64,000 nt of DNA from Pacificoceanicola sp049803835 (GCF_049803835.1 NZ_JBNAGK010000009.1:186001-250000), one strand, 5' to 3'; positions 24,944-34,316 are shown, counted from the stretch's first letter. Notes: a model not told the origin generated them from the sequence alone. Translations and numbers: made by a program.

Positions 24944-25859
24944 CCGTCCGTTTCATCGCCCGCAGGTCTCGCGGCGTCTCGCCGAAGTGTGTCTTGTAAC
25001 TGCGGGTGAAGGCAGAGGGCGACTGGAATCCGGTTGCGGAGGCGATTTCGTGCACGGATTGCCCGGTTTCCTGCACCAGACGCCTTGCCCGCTTGAGGCG
25101 CAGGTCGAGGTAGACTTCCGCGGGCGTCATGCCGAAGCCGGATTTGCACCGGCTGCGCATCTGTTTCGGCGACAGCTCCAGCTCGCGGGCAATGACATCG
25201 AGCGGCAACGGCGTTTCGATATGCGCGGCCATCACCGATTGCATCCGGCCAAGCACCCTGTCGGGCGTGTCCTCCGAGCGGGCGGCGGGAGAGCCGAGGG
25301 CCTCCCCGGCGCGGCGCACCTCGGCCGCGAGTTCCGGGGCGACGGCGCGGGACAGCCAGGCCAGCAGCGCGTCCACCACCGGCAGGCCGCCGGGGCAGGT
25401 GAGCCGCTGCATGGAGAGCACGAAGGGCGCCTCGATGCGGGCAATCTCCGGCCAGAGCGGATCGCGGTCCGTTGGCAGATCGCCCGCCAGCACAGCCTCC
25501 CGGCCCGCCAGAAGACCGAGCTCGGCGAGGATCTGCGTCCCCGCGCCGATGCCGCCGATGGTGGCGCCCACCTGCGACGCATTGAGAAGGAAACCGCGCA
25601 GACCGAAGGGAATCCGCGCCAGCGGATCGCGCCCGGCAAAGACGAGGATCAGGTCGATCCCCGGCCCCCGCTCCCAGCCGGTGCAGTCCGGCACCAGGCG
25701 CGCGCCTTCCGCGGTGACGACCGGCTCGCCGGTCAGGGTGCGGGTGCGGAAGGTGACGAGGTCCCGGCCGGAACAGCGGTTGGCCAGTTCGAGCACATGG
25801 CGCGACAGCGCAATGTCGAGCATGGAGGCATCGGGGCACGCGACGAAACAGACCTGCAT
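24894..25859 (-). CDS. GlxA-like AraC regulator with DJ-1/PfpI domain
   Basis: The 321-aa protein has an N-terminal DJ-1/PfpI-like domain (residues 1-190; FVACPDASMLDIALSRHVLELAN, ILAELGLLAG) and a C-terminal AraC double HTH (PLDVIARELELSPKQMRSRC and VHEIASATGFQSPSAFTRSYKTHFG). The position usually occupied by the DJ-1 Cys is not Cys, so it is a sensor rather than an enzyme. CdhR/GbdR-like regulators of quaternary amine catabolism share this layout, but the ligand is unknown. The 3' end overlaps pyrH by 50 bases and encodes an atypical basic tail, so the gene may be a late arrival between pyrH and frr. Confidence 0.85.
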   Translation of the reverse strand: MQVCFVACPDASMLDIALSRHVLELANRCSGRDLVTFRTRTLTGEPVVTAEGARLVPDCTGWERGPGIDLILVFAGRDPLARIPFGLRGFLLNASQVGATIGGIGAGTQILAELGLLAGREAVLAGDLPTDRDPLWPEIARIEAPFVLSMQRLTCPGGLPVVDALLAWLSRAVAPELAAEVRRAGEALGSPAARSEDTPDRVLGRMQSVMAAHIETPLPLDVIARELELSPKQMRSRCKSGFGMTPAEVYLDLRLKRARRLVQETGQSVHEIASATGFQSPSAFTRSYKTHFGETPRDLRAMKRTVSRARGYRSPAPQGSP

Positions 25860-26192
25860 GGCATACTTTCAAAGCTGAGACTCGAGTTCGCCCGTTTGTG
25901 CGCCCGAAAGGTAAAGACTCCCTTTCCCGCTCCGGCGTTTTCCGCATCAAAGCGGTAAATTCCTGCACGCTTTTACCGGGATCTGCGCCTCTGGTTCATG
26001 ATCGCGGGTCGGTCCCGATCATGCCGTCACGGCTCACCACGCCCGCGCAAAGCACCGCCGCCCGAGAGCTATCGCGGAATTTGCGGTTTTCCTCCAACGC
26101 CATGCTCTATACAACACGCCCGTTGCGGGTTTATAGCAACACCAGCTTTTGCCGCCACGGACCGGCGGCACCGAAGAGGGAGAGACAGGCAG
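25860..26192. other. Intergenic region, divergent promoters of the AraC regulator and frr
   Basis: These 333 bases hold no convincing gene. A near-palindrome, catgatcg...cgatcatg, spans 25997-26023 and could be an operator for the GlxA-like regulator. Close to frr the DNA becomes less GC-rich around 26098-26150 (including ctctatac), a plausible -10 region. No terminator or RNA element was recognised. Confidence 0.5.
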
Positions 26193-26759
26193 ATGTCCGC
26201 AGATGAATTCGAGCTCGATACCGATGATCTGAAACGCCGCATGGACGGCGCCATCGCCAACCTGCGCACCGAATTCGCCTCGCTGCGCACAGGGCGGGCC
26301 TCGGGCTCGATGCTGGAGCCGGTGATGGTGGACGCCTACGGCCAGATGACCCCGATCAACCAGGTCGGCACCGTCAACGTGCCGGAGCCGCGCATGGTGA
26401 CGATCAACGTCTGGGACAAGGGCCTTGTGAACAAGGTGGAAAAGGCGATCCGGGACAGCGGCCTCGGCATCAACCCGCAGCTCAACGGCACCATCATCAT
26501 GTTGCCGATTCCCGAACTGAACGAGGAGCGCCGCCGCGAGCTGGGCAAGGTCGCCGGGCAATATGCCGAGCACGCCCGCGTCAGCATCCGCAACGTGCGC
26601 CGCGATGGCATGGATCAGATCAAGAAGGGCAAGGCAGACGGCCTGTCCGAGGACGACCAGAAGCTCTGGGAACAGGAGGTCCAGGACCTCACGAACAAGT
26701 ACATCAAGCTGGTGGACGAGCAACTCGAGACCAAGCAGGAAGAGATCATGCAGGTCTGA
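26193..26759 (+). CDS. frr: Ribosome recycling factor
   Basis: The 188-aa protein has the standard length and sequence of RRF: it starts MSADEFELDTDDLKRRMDGA and contains LRTGRASGSMLEPV, the TPINQVGTVNVPEPR segment and the long helical C-terminus ending EEIMQV. With EF-G it splits post-termination ribosomes. The start ATG 26193 follows GAGGGAGAGAC. It opens the run of plus-strand envelope genes that continues to lpxB. Confidence 0.96.
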   Translation: MSADEFELDTDDLKRRMDGAIANLRTEFASLRTGRASGSMLEPVMVDAYGQMTPINQVGTVNVPEPRMVTINVWDKGLVNKVEKAIRDSGLGINPQLNGTIIMLPIPELNEERRRELGKVAGQYAEHARVSIRNVRRDGMDQIKKGKADGLSEDDQKLWEQEVQDLTNKYIKLVDEQLETKQEEIMQV

Positions 26760-26817
26760 GCCACCACGGGGCGGCTTGCGGCCCCGGGCTCGACCCATGC
26801 CGATCGTCAGGACCGCC

Positions 26818-27546
26818 ATGATGAACAAACCGCTCCGCGAGAGTAAAGGACCGCGCCACGTGGCCATCATCATGGATGGCAACGGTCGCTGGGCGACCAT
26901 GCGCGGCCGCCCGCGACTGTTCGGCCATCATGCCGGCGCCAAAAGGGTCCGGGAGGTCGTGGAGGCCTGTCCGGACCTCGGCATCAAGTACCTGACGATC
27001 TTTGCCTTTTCGACGGAGAACTGGAAGCGCACGCAGGTCGAGGTGGCCGGGCTGATGAGCCTGTTCCGCCGCTACATCTCCAAGGAGGCACGCGCGCTGA
27101 AGGAGCGCAACGTGCAGGTGCGCTTCATCGGCGACCGCGTGCGGCTGGACAGGAAACTGACCGCGCTGATGGACGAGCTGGAGCAGCTGACCGCCGATTG
27201 CACCGGCACCAACCTCACCATCGCGCTGAACTACGGCGGCCGCGACGAGGTGGCCCGCGCGACTCAGCGGCTGGCGCAGGATGTGGCGGACGGCAAGCTC
27301 GATCCGGCGGACGTGGACGAGGAAACCCTGCCGAAGTATCTCGACACCCATGTGCTGCCGGACCCGGACCTTGTCATCCGGACCAGCGGCGAGGCGCGGA
27401 TTTCCAACTTCCTGCTCTGGCAGTCGGCCTATGCGGAATACGAATTCGTCGACACGCTCTGGCCGGATTTCACCGGCGAGGAGCTTGGCCGCCTTGTGAC
27501 CTCCTATGGCAAGCGGGAGCGCCGCTATGGTGCGGTGAAGACATGA
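26818..27546 (+). CDS. uppS: Isoprenyl transferase (undecaprenyl diphosphate synthase)
   Basis: The 242-aa cis-prenyltransferase condenses isopentenyl diphosphate units onto farnesyl diphosphate to make the C55 carrier for peptidoglycan and O-antigen. It shows IIMDGNGRWAT near the N-terminus, FAFSTENWKR, NYGGRDEV and the C-terminal RTSGEARISNFLLWQ. I start at ATG 26818 because AGGA lies six bases upstream; ATG 26821 is equally close. It overlaps cdsA by four bases (ATGA). Confidence 0.94.
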   Translation: MMNKPLRESKGPRHVAIIMDGNGRWATMRGRPRLFGHHAGAKRVREVVEACPDLGIKYLTIFAFSTENWKRTQVEVAGLMSLFRRYISKEARALKERNVQVRFIGDRVRLDRKLTALMDELEQLTADCTGTNLTIALNYGGRDEVARATQRLAQDVADGKLDPADVDEETLPKYLDTHVLPDPDLVIRTSGEARISNFLLWQSAYAEYEFVDTLWPDFTGEELGRLVTSYGKRERRYGAVKT

Positions 27547-28325
27547 GCGCGAACTGGGACGATCTGAAACCGCGCGTGCTGTCCGGGATCGCGATGATCG
27601 CCGTGGGTCTGATCGCGGTGTGGCTCGGCGGGCTGGTGTTCCAGCTGCTGATCGCGGTCATCACCGGGCTGATGGTGTGGGAACTGGTGCGGATGCTGGA
27701 CCCGGCGCGGAAGACCGAAGCGCTGATCCTCGCAGGCATCACGGCGCTGGTGTCCATGCTGGCGATGCACCTGCCCCCGGCGGTGACCTTGCCGCTGCTG
27801 CTGGCGCCGTCGATGGTGGGCCTCGGCCGGATGGGACGGGGCGGCGTGACCTACGGGGTGTTTACCGCATTGATATTGCTCGCAGGCTTCGGGATGATGT
27901 CGCTGCGCGGCGAGTTCGGGCTCGTCTGGATGCTCTGGCTGGTGCTGGTGGTCGTGGTGACGGATGTGGCGGGGTATTTCGCGGGCCGGATGATCGGCGG
28001 GCCGAAGTTCTGGCCCCGGGTCAGTCCGAAGAAGACCTGGTCAGGCACCGTCGCGGGCTGGATCGCGGCGGCCATCGTCGGGGTGATCTTTGCGCAATGG
28101 ACCATTGCCGGGACGGGCCTCGCGGGCGTGTCCATCGCGGTCAGCATGGCGAGCCAGCTGGGCGACATCGCCGAAAGCGCGATCAAGCGGCGGGCCGGGG
28201 TGAAGGACAGCTCGACCCTGATTCCGGGTCACGGCGGCCTGCTGGACCGCTTCGACGGGATGCTGGGCGCCTCGGTTTTTCTGGTGATCGCGGGTCAGAT
28301 CATCGGTTTCCCGCCGGGCGTCTGA
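27543..28325 (+). CDS. cdsA: Phosphatidate cytidylyltransferase
   Basis: This 260-aa multi-helix membrane enzyme makes CDP-diacylglycerol from phosphatidate and CTP, the branch point for all phospholipids. The signature is in the C-terminal third: SQLGDIAESAIKRR, then KDSSTLIPGHGG and DRFDG. About seven hydrophobic helices precede it. It is coupled to uppS by an ATGA overlap and followed by dxr after seven bases. Confidence 0.95.
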   Translation: MSANWDDLKPRVLSGIAMIAVGLIAVWLGGLVFQLLIAVITGLMVWELVRMLDPARKTEALILAGITALVSMLAMHLPPAVTLPLLLAPSMVGLGRMGRGGVTYGVFTALILLAGFGMMSLRGEFGLVWMLWLVLVVVVTDVAGYFAGRMIGGPKFWPRVSPKKTWSGTVAGWIAAAIVGVIFAQWTIAGTGLAGVSIAVSMASQLGDIAESAIKRRAGVKDSSTLIPGHGGLLDRFDGMLGASVFLVIAGQIIGFPPGV

Positions 28326-28332
28326 GGCCTCC

Positions 28333-29496
28333 ATGCGGCGCGTGTCCATCCTCGGGGCGACCGGCTCCATCGGCCAGAATACCATCGACCTGATCGCCCG
28401 GGACCGGGAGGCCTACGAGGTCGTGGCGCTGACCGGCGGGCGGAACGTGGCGGCGCTGGCGCGGGACGCGGTGGCGCTGCGGGCGCAGGTCGCGGTTGTC
28501 GCCGACGAAAGCGCCTTGCCCGCGCTGCGCGAGGCTCTGGCCGGGAGCGGTGTCGCGGCGGCGGCGGGGCGCGCGGCGCTGATCGAGGCGGCGCAGCGGC
28601 CGGCGGATTGGGTGATGTCGGCGATTGTCGGCGCGGCGGGGCTGGAGCCCGGGCTCCGGGCGCTGGAAGGCGGCGCGGCGCTGGCGCTGGCCAACAAGGA
28701 AAGCATGGTCTGCGCCGGACCGCTGATGATGCGCACGGCGCGGGAGGGCAGGGGCACGCTCCTGCCGGTGGACAGCGAGCATTCGGCGGTGTTTCAGGCG
28801 CTGATCGGCGAGGATATCGCGGCGGTGGAGCGCATCGTGATCACCGCCAGCGGCGGCGCGTTCCGCGACTGGCCTCTGGACCGGCTCGACAACGCGACGC
28901 CGGAGCAGGCCGCGACGCATCCGAACTGGGACATGGGCCAGCGCATCACCATCGACAGCGCCTCGATGTTCAACAAGGCGCTGGAGCTGATCGAGACCCG
29001 GGAGTTCTTCGGCATCGACCCGTCGAAGATCGAAACGGTCGTGCATCCGGAATCGATGATCCACGCGCTGGTCGGCTTCCATGACGGGGCGCTGATGGCG
29101 CATGTGGGGATGCCGGACATGCGCCACGCCATCGGCTTTGCCCTGCATTACCCGGAGCGGCGGGCGCTGCCGGTCGAACGGCTCGATCTGGTGAAACTCG
29201 GGCAGATGACCTTCCGCCCCGCCTGCGAGACCCGCTGGCCGGCGCTGCGGCTGGCGCGGGAGGTGATGGCGCAGGGTGGGCTGTCGGGGGCCGTGTTCAA
29301 CGCGGCCAAGGAGGTTGCGCTGGACGGATTCATCGAAAAGCGCATAAGCTTTACACGCATGGCGGGTGTCGTCGAAGAGGTTCTTAACCGGCTTTCGGCC
29401 CAGACGGGCCTTATTGATGCCGAAGTTACTCTTGATAACGCCCTGCAGGCAGACCATCTAGCGAGGGCGAAGGCCCGCGAGGTCATGGCTGTCTGA
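28333..29496 (+). CDS. dxr: 1-deoxy-D-xylulose-5-phosphate reductoisomerase
   Basis: The 387-aa NADPH enzyme makes 2-C-methyl-D-erythritol 4-phosphate, the committed step of the MEP isoprenoid pathway that feeds UppS two genes upstream. It has the NADPH-binding GATGSIGQNTIDLI at the N-terminus, LANKESMV, LPVDSEHSA (metal/substrate), SGGAFRDWP and WDMGQRITIDSA. Length is typical. The ATG at 28333 lies seven bases after the cdsA stop. Confidence 0.96.
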   Translation: MRRVSILGATGSIGQNTIDLIARDREAYEVVALTGGRNVAALARDAVALRAQVAVVADESALPALREALAGSGVAAAAGRAALIEAAQRPADWVMSAIVGAAGLEPGLRALEGGAALALANKESMVCAGPLMMRTAREGRGTLLPVDSEHSAVFQALIGEDIAAVERIVITASGGAFRDWPLDRLDNATPEQAATHPNWDMGQRITIDSASMFNKALELIETREFFGIDPSKIETVVHPESMIHALVGFHDGALMAHVGMPDMRHAIGFALHYPERRALPVERLDLVKLGQMTFRPACETRWPALRLAREVMAQGGLSGAVFNAAKEVALDGFIEKRISFTRMAGVVEEVLNRLSAQTGLIDAEVTLDNALQADHLARAKAREVMAV

Positions 29497-29521
29497 CGAC
29501 TCGGAAAGAGGGGGCAAGACC

Positions 29522-30865
29522 TTGGAATTCACTTCGCTGATCACGCAATTCGGCGGCCTCCTGTGGGCGGTCCTGTTCTTTGTCGTGGCCCTCTCGATCA
29601 TCGTGGCGATCCACGAATACGGCCATTACATCGTCGGCAAGAAATCGGGGATCTTCCCGGAAGTCTTCTCGCTCGGGTTCGGGCCGGTGCTCTGGAGCCG
29701 GATGGACAAGGACGGCACGAAGTGGCAGCTCGCGGCGATCCCCTTTGGCGGATACGTGAAGTTCAAGGGCGACGCGAACCCCTCCGGCGGACGCGATGCG
29801 GCGGTCTATGACAGGATCTCCGAGGAAGAGCGGCGCTCGACCATGGACGGCGCCCCGCTCTGGGCGCGCACGGCCACCGTCGCCGCCGGTCCGCTGTTCA
29901 ACTTCATCCTGTCGCTGATCATCTTTGCCGGGGTCTTCATGGTGCGGGGCCAGCCCGCCGACCCGCTGGTGATCTCCAGCCTCAAGCCGGTGCCCTTCGT
30001 GCAGGAACTGGAGGAGGGCGACCAGATCCTCGCCATCGCGGGCAAGGCCCTGCCGGACGCGGAGGACAAGGTGGCCTATGACGCCTTCATGGCGGCCCTG
30101 CCGCGTGAGCCGCAACTCGACTACCGGGTGCTGCGGGACGGGCGGGAATTGACCGTCACCGGCCCCTATTTCCTCGCGCCCATCGTCGGCAGCGTCGCGC
30201 CGCGTTCGGCTTCGATGGATGCCGGGTTGGAGACCGGCGACGTGATCACCAAGCTCAACGGCGAGCCGGTGTTTGCCTTCGAGCAACTGCCCGAAGTCAT
30301 CGAAAATTCCGAAGGCGCCCCGGCGCAGCTGGAGATCTGGCGCGATGGCGAGGTGCTGACCCGTACCCTGACCCCGCGCCGGGTGGACGAGCCGCAGCCC
30401 GAGGGCGGGTTCCGCACTGTCTATCGCATCGGTCTGGGCAGCGGGTTGCTGTTCGAACCGGCAACCGAGCGCCTTGGTCTCGGCGAGGCGCTCGGCGATG
30501 CGGTGGCGCAGGTCGGCACCATCATGTCCGGATCGGTCTCCGGCCTGTGGCACATGGCGACGGGCGCAATCAGCAGCTGCAACCTCTCCGGCGCCATCGG
30601 CATCGCCCAGACCTCCGGCGACATGGCGAGCCAGGGCGCCGTCAGTTTCATCTGGTTCATCGCGGTGCTGTCCACGGCGATCGGGATGCTGAACCTCTTC
30701 CCGGTGCCGGTGCTCGATGGCGGGCACCTGGTGTTCTACGCCTATGAGGCGGTCTCCGGCCGCCCGCCGAGCGACAAGGCGCTGCGCGTGCTGATGTCCA
30801 TCGGCCTGACTGTCGTGCTGGCGTTGATGATCTTCGGCCTGACGAACGATTTGTTCTGCTACTGA
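29522..30865 (+). CDS. rseP: RIP zinc metalloprotease RseP (TTG start)
   Basis: The 447-aa site-2 protease has its zinc motif HEYGH at residues 31-35 in the first helix, PDZ-like periplasmic sequence between about 110 and 320 (SASMDAGLETGDVITKLNG, AQLELWRDGE-like segment), and the third metal ligand in FPVPVLDGGHL. It cleaves anti-sigma factors and signal-peptide remnants within the membrane. No ATG precedes the first helix, and a TTG at 29522 follows GAGGGGGC at good spacing, so I accept TTG as the start. It sits between dxr and bamA as in most proteobacteria. Confidence 0.93.
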   Translation: MEFTSLITQFGGLLWAVLFFVVALSIIVAIHEYGHYIVGKKSGIFPEVFSLGFGPVLWSRMDKDGTKWQLAAIPFGGYVKFKGDANPSGGRDAAVYDRISEEERRSTMDGAPLWARTATVAAGPLFNFILSLIIFAGVFMVRGQPADPLVISSLKPVPFVQELEEGDQILAIAGKALPDAEDKVAYDAFMAALPREPQLDYRVLRDGRELTVTGPYFLAPIVGSVAPRSASMDAGLETGDVITKLNGEPVFAFEQLPEVIENSEGAPAQLEIWRDGEVLTRTLTPRRVDEPQPEGGFRTVYRIGLGSGLLFEPATERLGLGEALGDAVAQVGTIMSGSVSGLWHMATGAISSCNLSGAIGIAQTSGDMASQGAVSFIWFIAVLSTAIGMLNLFPVPVLDGGHLVFYAYEAVSGRPPSDKALRVLMSIGLTVVLALMIFGLTNDLFCY

Positions 30866-30945
30866 CGACAATTCTCGGGGCAGCCGCCAAATTGCTGCCC
30901 CAATTCTGCGTCATCAAGGGTCCTGTAGATATGGGAGCCGAATCC

Positions 30946-31077
30946 ATGCAGACGATTCAAGCCGGATACCGCAGCGTGAGCCTGCTGGTCACCATCAACT
31001 GGGACCGGCTGCTGTACATCGCGACGATCATCTTTGCCCTGTTTTTCGGGGCTTACCTCGGGGCGCTGCTGGTCTGA
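30946..31077 (+). CDS. Small hydrophobic protein between rseP and bamA, 43 aa
   Basis: From ATG 30946 (GGGAG 8 bases upstream) a 43-aa product reads MQTIQAGYRSVSLLVTINWD and then a single transmembrane helix ending in GAYLGALLV. An alternative ATG at 30931 adds five residues. The ribosome site, the helix and the position within a conserved operon support it as real. Function unknown; position suggests a link to envelope biogenesis. Confidence 0.6.
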   Translation: MQTIQAGYRSVSLLVTINWDRLLYIATIIFALFFGAYLGALLV

Positions 31078-31084
31078 TAGTCAA

Positions 31085-31114
31085 GCGCAAAATCCGGCGT
31101 GAGCCGGTTTGCGC
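31085..31114 (+). promoter_or_regulatory. Stable hairpin between the small ORF and bamA
   Basis: GCGCAAA pairs with TTTGCGC and the inner CCGGC pairs with GCCGG around a GTGA loop, giving a 12-bp stem with one small bulge. No clear T run follows on the plus strand, so it may be a weak terminator, a processing site or an mRNA end for the rseP transcript ahead of the bamA promoter. Confidence 0.5.
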
Positions 31115-31164
31115 CTATCACGGCAAAAACCGCAACATATGGTAGGACATAGGCCCATCGGCTT

Positions 31165-31193
31165 TTGACAACCCTCTCCAATCCCGGTAGTGA
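31165..31193 (+). promoter_or_regulatory. Candidate sigma-70 promoter for bamA
   Basis: A perfect -35 TTGACA (31165-31170) is followed after 17 bases by TAGTGA (31188-31193), a moderate -10. Transcription would start near 31200, leaving about 25 bases before the chosen bamA ATG at 31226 and making the ATG at 31205 unlikely. Confidence 0.55.
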
Positions 31194-31225
31194 CTTTGCA
31201 AGGGATGTCGGAGTGGATTGCGATA

Positions 31226-33631
31226 ATGACGACTGTCGTTTCCGCGCAGAGCGCGCAAAAGGGTTTCATCGGGAACAACCGGGTTTCGAAGGCGTCGAAG
31301 GTGGTGGCCGTTGCCATTGCCCTCGCGGCCGGAGTCGGTGCCGTGAGTGTTCCGCAGGTTGCCTTTGCCCAGGCCTATGCCTTCAATTCCGTGACCATCG
31401 AGGGCAACGCCCGCATCGAGGGCAGCACCATCCTGTCCTATGCCGGGATCGCCCGGGGTCAGCAGGTCAGCGCCGCGCAGCTGAACGATGCCTATCAGCG
31501 GATCGTCGGCTCCGGCCTGTTCGAATCCGTCGAACTCATCCCGCAGGGCTCCACGCTGCTCATCAAGGTTGTCGAATATCCCACGATCAACCGCATCAAC
31601 TTCGAAGGCAACAAGCGCATCAAGGACGATGACCTTGCGTCCATCGTCCAGTCGCAATCGCGCCGCGTCTTCAGCCCGCGTCAGGCCGAGGCCGACGCGC
31701 AGGCGATTTCCGAAGCCTACGCCCAGCAGGGCCGCATTGCCGCGCGGGTGACTCCCAAGGTCATCAAGCGCAGCAACAATCGCGTCGATCTCGCCTTCGA
31801 GATCTTCGAGGGCGGCATTTCCGAGATCGAGCGCATCGGCTTTTCCGGCAACGGCATCTATTCCGACCGCCGTCTGCGCCGGGTGCTGGAGACCAAGCAG
31901 GCGGGCTTCCTGCGGGCGCTGATCAAGAAGGACACCTTCGTCGAGGACCGCATCGAGTTCGACAAGCAGCTGCTGAACGACTTCTACGCCTCGCGCGGCT
32001 ATGTCGACTTCCGCGTCACCGGGGTGAACGCCGAGCTGGCGCAGGAGCGCGACGGCTATTTCGTGACCTTCAACATCGAGGAAGGCCAGCAGTTCAACGT
32101 GGGCGAGGTCACCGTGACCTCCGACCTGCCCGAGGTGGACAGCGACGCCTTCATGAAGGCGGTGAAGCTGCGCAGCGGCGTGGTCTATTCGCCGATGAAG
32201 GTGGAGAACGAGATTGCCCGCCTCGAGCGCATGGCGATCTCCGAGGGGCTCAATTTCGTCCGGGTCGAGCCGCGCATCACCCGCAACGACCGTGACCTGA
32301 CGCTGGACGTGGAGTTCATGCTGACCCGGGGCGAGCGCATCTTCGTCGAGCGCATCGACATCGAGGGCAACACCACCACGCTCGACCGCGTGGTGCGCGA
32401 GCAGTTCACCGTGGCGGAGGGCGATCCGTTCAACCCGCGCGCGATCCGTGAGAGCGCGGAGCGTATCCGCGCGCTCGGCTTCTTCAACACGGCAGACGTG
32501 CAGGCACGCGAGGGCTCCAGCCCGAACCAGGTGATCGTCGACGTCAATGTCGAGGAAAAACCCACCGGCTCGCTCAGCTTCGGCGGCTCCTACTCGACCA
32601 CCGACGGCTTCGGCGCGTCGATCTCCTTCTCCGAGCGCAACTTCCTCGGGCGCGGGCAGGCCTTCAGCTTCGGCGTGCAGACCACCGCAGGCGCCAACCG
32701 CTACAACCTGAACTTCGTCGAGCCGCGCTTCCTCGGCCGGGACGTGGCCTTCGGCCTCGCGCTCAGCTATGCCGAGAGCGAGATCCTGACCAGCAACTAC
32801 AACACCGCCGATGGCGTGTTCCAGCCGTCGATCACCTTCCCGGTGTCCGAGAACGGCCGTCTGCAACTGCGCTACACGCTGCGCTATTCGGACATGCGCG
32901 ATCTGGATTATACCACCGTCTTCGGCAGCCCGACGCTCAGCGGCAAGGCAGAGGTCGGCGCGGAGATCGGGCGCGAGGCGGCTTTGGGCGAGCGCTATGA
33001 CAGCTCGCTCGGCTATACCTTCAGCTACGACACCCGCCGCACCGGCCTGAACCCGAATGCGGGCGTGCTGCTGGAGTTCGGCCAGGACTTCGGCGGTCTC
33101 GGCGGCGATACGCAGTTCATCCGGACCAAGGCCAAGGCCGTGGCGCAGACCAAGGTGATGAACGAGGAAGTCACGCTGCGGGCCTCCATCGAGGGTGGCG
33201 CACTGAGCTATTCCAAGGGCTCCAGCCGGGTGACCGACCGTTTCGTGGTCGGCCCGAACCTGATGCGCGGCTTCGAATATGGCGGCATCGGCCCGCGCGA
33301 GAAGATCGCCGGGACGGACGTCAACGACGTGCTGGGCGGCAACTACTATGCCGTCGCCAGCTTCGAGGCGGAGTTCCCGCTCGGTCTGCCGGAGGAATAC
33401 GGCATCACCGGCGGCGTGTTCTACGACGTCGGCTCGGTCTGGGGTTACGACAACCCGACGGGCAACCCGAACGTGCTCTATTCGGACTTCAACGCCCGGC
33501 ACGTGGTCGGTTTCTCGATCTTCTGGGACAGCTTCATCGGCCCGCTGCGGCTGAACTTCTCCGAAGCGGTGAAGAAAGAGAAATACGACCAGCCGCTGAA
33601 CTTCAACCTGTCCGTCTCCACCGAATTCTGA
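31226..33631 (+). CDS. bamA: Outer membrane protein assembly factor BamA
   Basis: The 801-aa protein has a signal peptide (VVAVAIALAAGVGAVSVPQVAFA), five POTRA repeats between about residues 45 and 420 (the first beginning AFNSVTIEGNARIEGSTIL), and a C-terminal Omp85 16-strand barrel containing the lid motif LMRGFEYGGIGP and ending in the aromatic barrel terminus STEF. It inserts beta-barrel proteins into the outer membrane. Three starts are possible (31190, 31205, 31226); I use 31226 from the promoter and the GGAG upstream. Confidence 0.95.
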   Translation: MTTVVSAQSAQKGFIGNNRVSKASKVVAVAIALAAGVGAVSVPQVAFAQAYAFNSVTIEGNARIEGSTILSYAGIARGQQVSAAQLNDAYQRIVGSGLFESVELIPQGSTLLIKVVEYPTINRINFEGNKRIKDDDLASIVQSQSRRVFSPRQAEADAQAISEAYAQQGRIAARVTPKVIKRSNNRVDLAFEIFEGGISEIERIGFSGNGIYSDRRLRRVLETKQAGFLRALIKKDTFVEDRIEFDKQLLNDFYASRGYVDFRVTGVNAELAQERDGYFVTFNIEEGQQFNVGEVTVTSDLPEVDSDAFMKAVKLRSGVVYSPMKVENEIARLERMAISEGLNFVRVEPRITRNDRDLTLDVEFMLTRGERIFVERIDIEGNTTTLDRVVREQFTVAEGDPFNPRAIRESAERIRALGFFNTADVQAREGSSPNQVIVDVNVEEKPTGSLSFGGSYSTTDGFGASISFSERNFLGRGQAFSFGVQTTAGANRYNLNFVEPRFLGRDVAFGLALSYAESEILTSNYNTADGVFQPSITFPVSENGRLQLRYTLRYSDMRDLDYTTVFGSPTLSGKAEVGAEIGREAALGERYDSSLGYTFSYDTRRTGLNPNAGVLLEFGQDFGGLGGDTQFIRTKAKAVAQTKVMNEEVTLRASIEGGALSYSKGSSRVTDRFVVGPNLMRGFEYGGIGPREKIAGTDVNDVLGGNYYAVASFEAEFPLGLPEEYGITGGVFYDVGSVWGYDNPTGNPNVLYSDFNARHVVGFSIFWDSFIGPLRLNFSEAVKKEKYDQPLNFNLSVSTEF

Positions 33632-33635
33632 CGCC

Positions 33636-34259
33636 ATGCGCCGCGTGCTGGCCTGTCTGACGCTGGCGCTCTGGCCTCTGGCCGGGGCGGCGCAGCCGGT
33701 GGGCGGCGCTCTGAGCGAGGGTGTGGTGCAAAGCCCGATCCTCGTTCTGGAGCTGGAGCGGGTTTTTTCCGAGAGCGCTTACGGCAAGAGCACCATCGCC
33801 GACATCGAGCGCGAGAGCGCGGAACTGGCCGCGGAGAACCGCCAGATCGAAACCGAGCTGACCGAGGAGGAGCGCCGCCTGACCGAGCAGCGCGCCACCT
33901 TGTCGCCGGAGAATTTCCGCACGCTGGCGGACGCCTTCGACAAGAAGGTGCAGCGCCTGCGCGACGAGCAGGACGCCAAGGCCCGCAAGGTCAGCGCCCG
34001 TCCGGACGAGGCGCGGCGGCAGATGATCCAGATCGTCCAGCCAATCCTGCGCCAGATCATGGTGGACAGTCGCGCCGCGGTGATCCTCGAACGGCGGGCG
34101 GTGATCGTGGCGGTTTCGGACGTGGACGTGACGGACCTCGTGATCGAACGCATGGACGCGCAGATCGGCGCGGGCGACGACCTGCCGCCCCCCGCCGAGA
34201 CCGCGCCCGCACCGGCGCCGGAGCCGGACGCAACGCCAGCGGCACCCACGCAGCCCTGA
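33636..34259 (+). CDS. OmpH/Skp family periplasmic chaperone
   Basis: This 207-aa protein starts four bases after bamA. It has a signal peptide (VLACLTLALWPLAGAAQP), the OmpH entry segment SPILVLELERVFSES and a long charged coiled coil (residues about 45-125, ERESAELAAENRQIETEL), then a compact C-terminal strand region and a Pro/Ala tail. Skp-type proteins hold unfolded outer membrane proteins for BamA, which fits the adjacency. The Pro/Ala-rich 30-residue tail is an addition compared with enterobacterial Skp. Confidence 0.88.
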   Translation: MRRVLACLTLALWPLAGAAQPVGGALSEGVVQSPILVLELERVFSESAYGKSTIADIERESAELAAENRQIETELTEEERRLTEQRATLSPENFRTLADAFDKKVQRLRDEQDAKARKVSARPDEARRQMIQIVQPILRQIMVDSRAAVILERRAVIVAVSDVDVTDLVIERMDAQIGAGDDLPPPAETAPAPAPEPDATPAAPTQP

Positions 34260-34316
34260 ACCTTGCCCCGGTCCGTCCGGGTTGCTAGGCAGATGCAAAC
34301 GACAAAGGACCCGGCC

